From positions 27,020,932-27,084,931 of the forward strand of contig CM034313.1 in the NCBI GenBank assembly GCA_019925795.1: a stretch of DNA of 64,000 nt, written 5' to 3'. The notes beneath the pieces were generated by a model. It searched no databases, was not told the origin of the DNA, and worked only from the letters and a program-made list of their open reading frames with translations. Origin of the DNA: Dendrobium chrysotoxum (taxonomy: Eukaryota > Streptophyta > Magnoliopsida > Asparagales > Orchidaceae). Each line of letters starts with the position of its first letter. Within the stretch, counting starts at the first letter, position 1. Below, in pieces: positions 56,831 through 64,000 of this stretch. A program made the translations under genes and the position numbers.

Positions 56831-57078
56831 ACAGAAACTCTAATTCACTCAAGCTCTCCCCCTGAGTGTGTGTGCAAGGTTACTTAGCTAGGGGATCAGT
56901 TACATTACATTTGAATCAAGAAAAGGAAAACATTACATTTAGACACACTTGGACCCGATCTTGAGTTGGCTTGAGTTGCTTTTGATCTTTTGTACCTGAA
57001 ATGGGTTAGCCAAGCAAAATAGAATATAAACATGTTTGTAATCATCAAAACTGTACTTTTAAAACCAGATTTGCAACA

Positions 57079-57330
57079 CTTGTAGGTTACAAGAGGCACA
57101 CAGGTGACAGCTACCTCAGTTGTGGGAATAGGGGAGTCAGTCCCTACCCCAACTTCTATCTCTACCAAGGGGATGTCCTTGCCACCCTCAGTGATGAGGT
57201 TGATTATGGTTTCCCTATTGATAGACAACTTTAAAGATTTCAACCCCATGTCAAACTTGATTGAATTATTTAGAATTAACACCTCGACATAGAGCTCTTT
57301 GTCAATTGAGAAGACTAATTTGCCAGCCAT
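57079..57330 (-). pseudogene. Unidentified ORF start, interrupted by Copia-3 LTR
   Basis: The minus-strand frame begins MAGKLVFSIDKELYVEVLIL at 57330 and stays open until the LTR at 57078 (about 84 codons, then through LTR sequence to 56905). Coding-like composition (LITEGGKDIPLVEIEVGVG), but I do not recognise the family. The insertion of Copia-3 truncates it. Its continuation may be the transposon-protein remnant at 48155-47406, on the same strand at the other side of the insertion. Confidence 0.45.
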
Positions 57331-57419
57331 TGCTTGAAAACATGATTGTTTGAGATTTAAAAAGAGATGATTTAAATTAGAATTTTTAATTTAAATTTAA
57401 AAAGAAACTTATTTTTATC

Positions 57420-58800
57420 ATGTATACCAAATTATAAGAACTATAATCTGGCATGTAATGATAAAATATAAAAGTTGATTTTGATTTGAAAAAAATTTGA
57501 ATTTCTGCAGTATATGTTTGACAACAAGAGAATGTTGTAGAAAACAATATATCAACGATAATCTGGATTTGATTTGAATGGATTTTGAAGAGATGTTTAA
57601 ATTTTTAAAATTGAAAGATTTCTCAATTTTAAAACTCAACATGTTGAATTTGCTTTCGACATGATGGTTTATAAATTTGAAGGGAAAATTAGGAGATTTT
57701 GGCTTGACTCTTTCACTCCCTCAATTGATTCAAGGGTAAATATCAAAGCCTGGGCTAAATTTGAAGTTGCATTTCAAGCGTTAAACTATAAGAGGATATT
57801 ATAGGAAACATATAGCAATGACGATCGAAGTTGATTTAAATGGTTTTCGAAAAAAATTTTGAATGTTTAAAAATTTGATAAAACTTTCTCAGATTTTGAG
57901 ACTCAATACATTGAGTTTGCTTTCAACATAGAGGTTTGCAAAATTGACTCTTTCGCTGCACTAACTAGCTTAGAGTGAAATGTCAAATTTTGGATTTAAC
58001 TAAAGGATTGAATTTGCATTGCATATGTTAAACTACAAGGAATTATTGTAGAAAACATATAATAACAACAATCAAAGTTAATTTGAAAGGATTTTGAAAG
58101 GTTTTTGAATTTTTGAAAATTGGAAGATCTTCCCTGAATGTTGAAACTCAACATGTCGAATGTGGGCTCAATGCGATGGTTTACAAATTTAAAGGGAAAA
58201 TCAAGAAGTTTTGGCTCAACTCTTTTACCTCACTGATTTTCTTGAGGGTAAAATGTTAAAGCTCAGATTTGCTAGTAGGATTGAATTTCGGAGTTGAATT
58301 TGAGAAAGATTAGATGAGTATTACATATGTTATTCTACAAAAGAGTGTTATAGGAAAATATATGGCAATAATGATTATGTTTGGGTGATTTTAAAATGAA
58401 TTTAAAGGTTTGACATTCCGACAGAATCTCCCCCAAATTTTGAAACTCAATATGTCAAATTTGCATTCAACATAAACATTTACAAAATTTTGACAAGGAG
58501 ATTCTAGGAATTCGGCTTGACTCCTTCATCCCGACGAACAGTTTGAGAGTGAAATGTCGAAAATCAAATTTGCCAAAAAAGGATCTATCTTTTGAATTGA
58601 ATTTGAAGAAGATATTTATATTCTATCACATATATTGAATTATAAGAATTATAATCACATATATAATGATAAAATATAGAGATCGATTAGGATTTAAAAA
58701 GATCAAACTTTGCTAGAGGATTATAACTTTGACTTTGGAATTGAGGACCTTCTATAAGTTATGAAACTTAACATACTTGTGATATATTTGAGTATGCGAG
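57420..58800. repeat. Degenerate tandem array, ~5 units of 245-315 bp
   Basis: The anchor AAACTCAACATGTTGAATTTGC (shortened: AAACTCAACATGTYGAATTT) recurs at about 57631, 57897, 58143, 58441 and 58758. A second anchor, AACTAYAAGRRNATTRTAGG followed by AAACATATARCAAYRA, recurs at about 57520, 57785, 58030, 58332 and 58630. A third is GGCTTGACTCTTTCACYCC. No coding potential. Confidence 0.8.
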
Positions 58801-61800
58801 TTTTCAATATCTATAGAAAGATCTTAAAGGATTTGGCTTAACTCTTGTGCTCTACTAATTAATTTAGAGACAAAATATCAAAGCCCGACTTTGAAAGAGG
58901 TTTCCTCGCTCACCTCTCTTTTGACATGCCTTATTGATATTAGCCACACTCACCTAAGAAAGAAATGGGTTGAGAGACCAACGAAAGATAGATAGTCAAA
59001 ACTATTGATGCAATAAAATTTTGATGATTATTAAAGATGAAGAGAGAGATTTATCCCCAATAGAGTCGACATTTTTCTGTTTGATTAAAAACTTGTTGGA
59101 GTTTTGAAAAGAATAATTTATCATTGGGAGAATTTAATTTCTGGAATTTTAGTTTTGAAATCAAACATGTCATTATGAATGACATATCATCTAGGGAGGT
59201 GAATATATCATTCCCTAATGGGTTCAAATTACAAAACTTTGAATCTATCCTGATTATCATAGTCAATTCAGGAAATGATAATATAGGATCTCGAAGGATC
59301 AAAATGATATTTGATCGAGTGTTTGACTATAATAATCTAGATAAGGGATCATTAAGTTCATAATTAAAGTCAAGATGATAGAATAATATATCTTCCTAGA
59401 GGAAGAAGATATCGTTTATTATCAATCATTTAAATAAGACGATAACGATTATTGGCTTTAATTTTCCCAAAGATAATTAATTAGATTTTGAAAATTTTGA
59501 TTTTGAAAGTTTGATTTGGGTTTCTAAATCTCCTATGACCATAAGCCCTCATAGTTACTTACATCATAAAAAAATCGAAGTCTCCCATGAATACTCTTGA
59601 TTAAAATAATGATAAAAATTTTATTTAGGATTTTCAAAGATTGATATCAAAGGAATGTGTCGATTAAAATTTTCAATAGTGATTGGATCAAAGAAGAACA
59701 CTATTTTTTGGAGGTCAAGGGAGAAAAGGTAGGAGGTGCTTTAGGATTTTGAAGCATTTCAGAAGCACCCCAATCTATCCTAAGTGTTGGGTTTAAATTC
59801 TTATTGAAAGAAATTTAATTTGAATTACCACTTTTATTAGAATATTATGATTAGATTTTTGAAGGTTGAGGTCTTATAGTCTAAACCTACCTGAAAACCT
59901 AAGTCTAAATTGGGTAGTAAAAATCAGTAATCTGAATCTAACTAATGCAGTGTAAACCTAGACTTACCCTGGCTTAAACTGGGGAACTAGCTAACCACCT
60001 AAGCGCTTTAAAATTATGAGTCTAATCACTTATGAAAGAGTGGCAGGAACATTATTTAGTTAAGTTTAGAGAAAAGGGGGCCAACATCTAGAGTAGATCT
60101 TAATTGGCCCCTTAACACATATTAGGTAATATGAAGCTTGAAAGTAAATATGATTAAGTTTTTAGATACTTTATGTTTGTATCTAATACAATACATGCAA
60201 ATTGACTCGATAAAATACATTAAATAAAAAATTATTTTTAAAATTAGGCTTAAAAAATAACTTTATCCTAAAGATTGCATGACTTTCCCTTAACAGGACT
60301 GCACCCTAATAGTTCAAGTGGCCTATCAAAACCCACAGGTGGGGAGGTGCCTAACAATGAAGAGAAGATTTAAGATAATGCATGAAAAACTCTCGACGGT
60401 CCTAAGCTTACTTCTTAAAATCATTAAGTTTCTATGTGAGCTTAAATATTTTAAATTTTAATTTTAAGTAGAAATATCTTTAAGTTTATCCTCACGAGCC
60501 TCCGATCGGGTTCCAGGCTAAAACAAAATTGACATGCAAATAACAAAGGCTAGAAAAGCAAACAATTTTTACTGTGAAATCAAATTAAACAAACCAATTA
60601 AATTTATCAAATTGAATATCCATATGACAAATTCTAGTTAATATTATAACCCAAGATCTATAGGAAAACTAAAGTGGTCAGGTACCACTAATAACAAGCC
60701 TAGATTTCTAATCTTAAGACTTAAATGACTTTGAGAATGAGATTCTTCTCTTTCATCTTCTTCATCCTTCTACAAGCTCCTTGGATCTGTCGGGTCCGGA
60801 TACCCAAGTGAAAAAAAACTCCTCCTCGAAGGGGTGTTTTCTTTTCTCCTTGGATATTTAACATTATCCTAATCTGGATATCTAAATGAAGAGTGACTCT
60901 CTCCTAGGGGATGCCACCCTTCTCTTTAGATTCTAGATTGGATATTTAATATCCCATCTCAAATAGTCACCATAATATTACAACTCTTGATTATAACTCA
61001 AACACATCAAATTATATTAAATAAAAATTAAAATCTAAACTTAACAACTTGCATGGTTATCTTAAATAGTTAATAGTTAAATTAACATCCTAGGAAACTA
61101 TATAATAAAATTTAAAAAGCTCAAAATAGCCATACTTGGCCATGCCCTTTTAATTTTAAAGGGGGACTTAAGCCTGCTAGCACCTACAGAAAATATTATT
61201 AATTTTAAAGCTTAATTTTTTTTATTTTTCCCCCTTTAAGTTTCAAGCCATATATGAGCATGGCCACCTGCATAAAATTATATTAGCATTTAAATCACCC
61301 ATAACTGAAGGGTAAATCTAATGCCCATCACATCAATACACATATTACAGAAATTAAATAAATAAATCATATCAATCTAGACTAGAAACTAATATGCAGT
61401 GAAACCATGAAAAACCTGGCACAAAGCAAAAAAGTAAATATCAGCCTAGCCTAACACTAAGGTTAGTTGTCCTAGTAAACCATCTAAAGTGTGTGAGGCT
61501 GGCTGTGTGGTTTGGATATGTCTTATATAGATAATTAATTAAAGTTATTTGATGTTCTGATTGATTGCAAGGCTTAAGAGAAATTTTAATTAAAGTTTAA
61601 ATATTAATGATTTAAAATTAATTTTAAGATGTATTTTTAGAGTAAAGTGGCTACCACCTTTATTACTCACTAGGGCCGTGAAGTTTATTTCACCTTCCTT
61701 GGGACTAAGTTAATAGCCTCGTAGGACCAGGTTACCCACTGGTAACTAATATAATTAAGTAAATTGAATTCATTAAGATTTGAAGGTTGATGAATTTTAA

Positions 61801-62349
61801 TTAAAATTAATTGGTTGCTGATTTTAAAGTTGGATTAAGATTTTCTGGATATTTAAATCAATTATTGAATTTTCTAGAATTATTTGAATTATTTAAATGC
61901 ATTAATTAAAGGGGTTAAATATTGAATTTTAGATTTAGAATAATTTCTAGAAAGTTAATATTTTTCGTAAATAATAGACCTTAAGATAAGTAATTTGACT
62001 ATAAGTTTGCTAGATTTAGATTTTTCTACATTTAGTTATAAATTTTTAAAGTTTTGACTTGATTTTGACTAAAAGTTGACCAAATTATTAACTTTTTTAT
62101 TTTAAATTTTTTATGGTTGTTTGATATTTTTAATAAATATTAGACCCCAAATGGAGTCCAATACTTTTGAGTTTGCTCTATTTGAAATTTCCTGAAATTA
62201 GTTATGATTCTTCAAAGTTTATGTATTTATTTAAATTATTTAATAGATTTAATTAAGGGGCTTTTTATGATTTGAATCCAAATAAATACTAAACTTCATA
62301 AAATTACCTCCAAAGGTTAAAAATGATCTAAAGAGATGTTCTCAAGTGT
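58801..62349. other. Intergenic AT-rich DNA
   Basis: No gene recognised. An 83-codon ORF (59302-59051, minus) and its plus shadow have no family features. At 60790-60960 two similar segments about 80 bp apart share CTTGGATATTTAAC/ATTGGATATTTAAT and CCGGATACC/CTGGATATC. A short (GT)n lies at 62641-62653, just beyond this stretch. Confidence 0.45.
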
Positions 62350-64000
62350 TTAATTTTTTTTAGAATTTTTAGTTATTTTTAATTAATTAAATTAATTAAA
62401 TATTAATTTTTAATTAACATTAAATTAAGTTTAAAATTAAAGTCCAGTTTAGAGGATTTTATTTTTTTTTATTAAGGATTGAATTATGGTCAGTTAAAGT
62501 TCTTTAAATAAGTCCTTAATTTTTGTCATTAAGATGCCACTAGGTTAAGTGGGTTTAAATCAATATCACTAACCTTGATAAACATATACGTGCATATACA
62601 ATCACAATCAATTCATAAATCTCGGAGAGCCTAAGATAAGTGTGTGTGTGTGCCCCCTATACCTACAAGAGTTGAAGATAATTAACATACATAAAATTTT
62701 GATTAATGAATAGTTTGAATACAACCATTCCCTAATCCTTCTCCATGAATTCTATTCATATAGACTCAAATCATGTATAAAATTTCAAGAGCTCTCCTAA
62801 CATTCAAAGATTTAAAATATATATATAATTTTAAAAATTAAATTTTATATTGAAAATAGGTTAATTTTAAATTTTAGAAAAGATAATTTTCAAAATAACT
62901 TTAAAAATACCGTAATATTATGAAAATATTTTAAGATACATGTGTTCAAATTTTTTAAAATTATTCAAGTCAAAAATTAATTAAATATTAATAAAATATT
63001 CAACTATTTAAATAATATAAATTATTTAAAGGTATTTAAAAATATCTTAAATTTAATTTAATTTTAAATTAAAATATCTTAAAATAAACCTCTCAATATT
63101 TAAAAGATTTTTAAAATAAAACTTTTAATTTTAAAAATATTAAATTTAATATTTAATTAAATATTAATTAAATATTAAAGTAATCAAATAATTTGAATTA
63201 TCTAAATTAAATTAAATTTTTAATTTTAAAATTAATTTTAAATTAAAATATTTAAAATTTTGAAAATCTTATATATTATATTAAGTTTCCTTATTTAAAT
63301 TGAATTTATTTTGAATTTTGTAAGTTTTATGTTAATTAAACTATTTAAAATAATTTAAAATTGATTAATATTCAAAATAATTCTTAAATTAAATTAAATT
63401 AAATCTTAAATATTTTCTAAAATTTCAAATTATTTAAAATAATTTTCTTTAAAATTTTTAAAATTAATTTAGTTTAATTTAAATTAAATATTAGTTAAAT
63501 GATTAAATATTTAATTAATTAAAAATTTATTTAAAGTATAAAATATATCTTATATTAATTTAATTTCAAATTAAAATATTTTAAAATATTTTTTTTAATT
63601 CTTAAAATATTTTAAAATAAGTTTCTTTTTAATTTTTCTTAATGTATTTAATTAATCATTTAATTAGATAATATTTAATTAAACCTTAATTGAATATTAT
63701 TTAAAAATATTTAAATAAAATATTTTAAAATTAATTTACTTTCAAAATAATATATTTTAAAATAATTATTTAATTATTTAAAATGTTTTGATATAAATTT
63801 ATAAAGTTTTGAAGATATAAACCATTTAATTAATTAAATATTGATTAATTACTTAGTTATTTAAATAATATAAATTATTCAAATTATACTAAATAGTTTG
63901 AACTAAATTTTAATTTAATAAATTTAAAATCTATATTATAATTTAAATAAAATATTATAAAATCAAAATTTTAGATTTTTAAAAAATTAAGTTAATATTA
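62350..64000. repeat. Extremely AT-rich low-complexity tract
   Basis: Built almost only from ATTTAAAT, TTAATTAA and AAATATTT words with very few G or C, apart from a more ordinary stretch at about 62510-62780. It continues past the window's right edge. No ORF. Confidence 0.9.

Larger units (their letters stand above)
48497..57078 (-). mobile_element. Copia-3: SIRE/Maximus-like Ty1/copia retrotransposon
   Basis: Minus strand, about 8.6 kb. In transcript order it has a 5' LTR (57078-55370), a primer binding site (55367-55356), gag-pol (55311-50445), a 3' region with only the end of ORF2, a polypurine tract (48830-48817) and a 320-bp stub of the 3' LTR (48816-48497). Gag, protease, integrase, reverse transcriptase and RNase H can all be traced, with several frameshifts and stops. 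It is the best preserved copia copy here and serves as the reference for the others. Not autonomous. Confidence 0.93.
55370..57078 (-). repeat. Copia-3 5' LTR (1709 bp)
   Basis: On the minus strand it starts TGTTGCAAATCTGG and ends CGAACTCTCA, the TG...CA form of LTRs. U3 contains at least a dozen quasi-palindromic words of the type ATCATCCWGGAYGATC. A TATA box (CCTATAAAAG) lies at 56101-56092. U5 has a GC-richer minisatellite of about 41 bp (55745-55875) with GGCAGAGAACCYGAACTC units. A CT run lies at about 56000-56035. Confidence 0.92.

Noticed and set aside
57420..58800. Possible CRISPR-like or regular direct-repeat array
   Set aside because: Units are 245-315 bp, diverged and without constant spacers. 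It is a degenerate tandem repeat in plant DNA.

Overview
This is nuclear DNA of a flowering plant. The window is AT-rich and gene-poor, its only recognisable host gene is a multi-exon remorin, and the rest is dominated by decayed plant transposons: SIRE/Maximus-like Ty1/copia, RTE-type LINEs with (TTG)n tails, a CACTA-type terminus and small terminal-inverted-repeat elements. I cannot name the species from the sequence.

Layout. 0-5.3 kb: a 5'-truncated RTE LINE (minus, about 303-910) between perfect 19-bp target-site duplications, a CT microsatellite, then the 5' end of a minus-strand copia element (LTR 3557-5263, primer binding site, start of gag with an in-frame 60-bp duplication). 5.3-11.8 kb: AT-rich DNA with a terminal-inverted-repeat element carrying a GC-rich core (7295-7908) and a 178-bp RTE LINE tail with 15-bp target-site duplications. 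11.8-17.2 kb: a minus-strand remorin-family gene. Five exons join in frame to 404 codons, but the last exon, which should complete the Remorin_C domain, is not recognisable downstream. Its 3.8-kb third intron holds a terminal-inverted-repeat element, a roughly 28-bp minisatellite and an AT microsatellite.

20.3-35.1 kb: a nest of plus-strand copia remains. Copia-1 (20310 onward) has a 5' LTR, a pol full of stop codons, a second env-like ORF, a polypurine tract and the start of a 3' LTR. That LTR is followed by a complete LTR in the opposite orientation and then by another plus-oriented LTR half, which makes a large inverted repeat. Copia-2 (31.2-35.1 kb) is a pol remnant broken by a CACTA-like end fused to an internally deleted RTE LINE piece. 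35-47 kb: no genes seen, but several degenerate tandem duplications (periods of about 157, 402, 38 and 90-108 bp). 47.4-48.2 kb: a decayed minus-strand ORF of the putative plant transposon protein family.

48.5-57.1 kb: Copia-3, minus strand, the most complete element. It has a 1.7-kb 5' LTR with TATA box, a tRNA-iMet-type primer binding site, frameshifted gag-pol, only the tail of ORF2, a polypurine tract and a 320-bp stub of the 3' LTR. 57.1-64 kb: a short unidentified ORF cut by the Copia-3 LTR, a degenerate 250-315-bp tandem array, featureless DNA, and an extremely AT-rich tract running off the right edge.

None of the retroelements looks able to move by itself. The most interesting pattern concerns their noncoding DNA. 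A quasi-palindromic GTACGATC/GATCGTCC-like motif array fills the LTR U3 regions. A similar array with TATA-like boxes lies just upstream of the env-like ORF2 of Copia-1, suggesting an internal promoter. Family-specific minisatellites also occur in U5 and before the polypurine tract.
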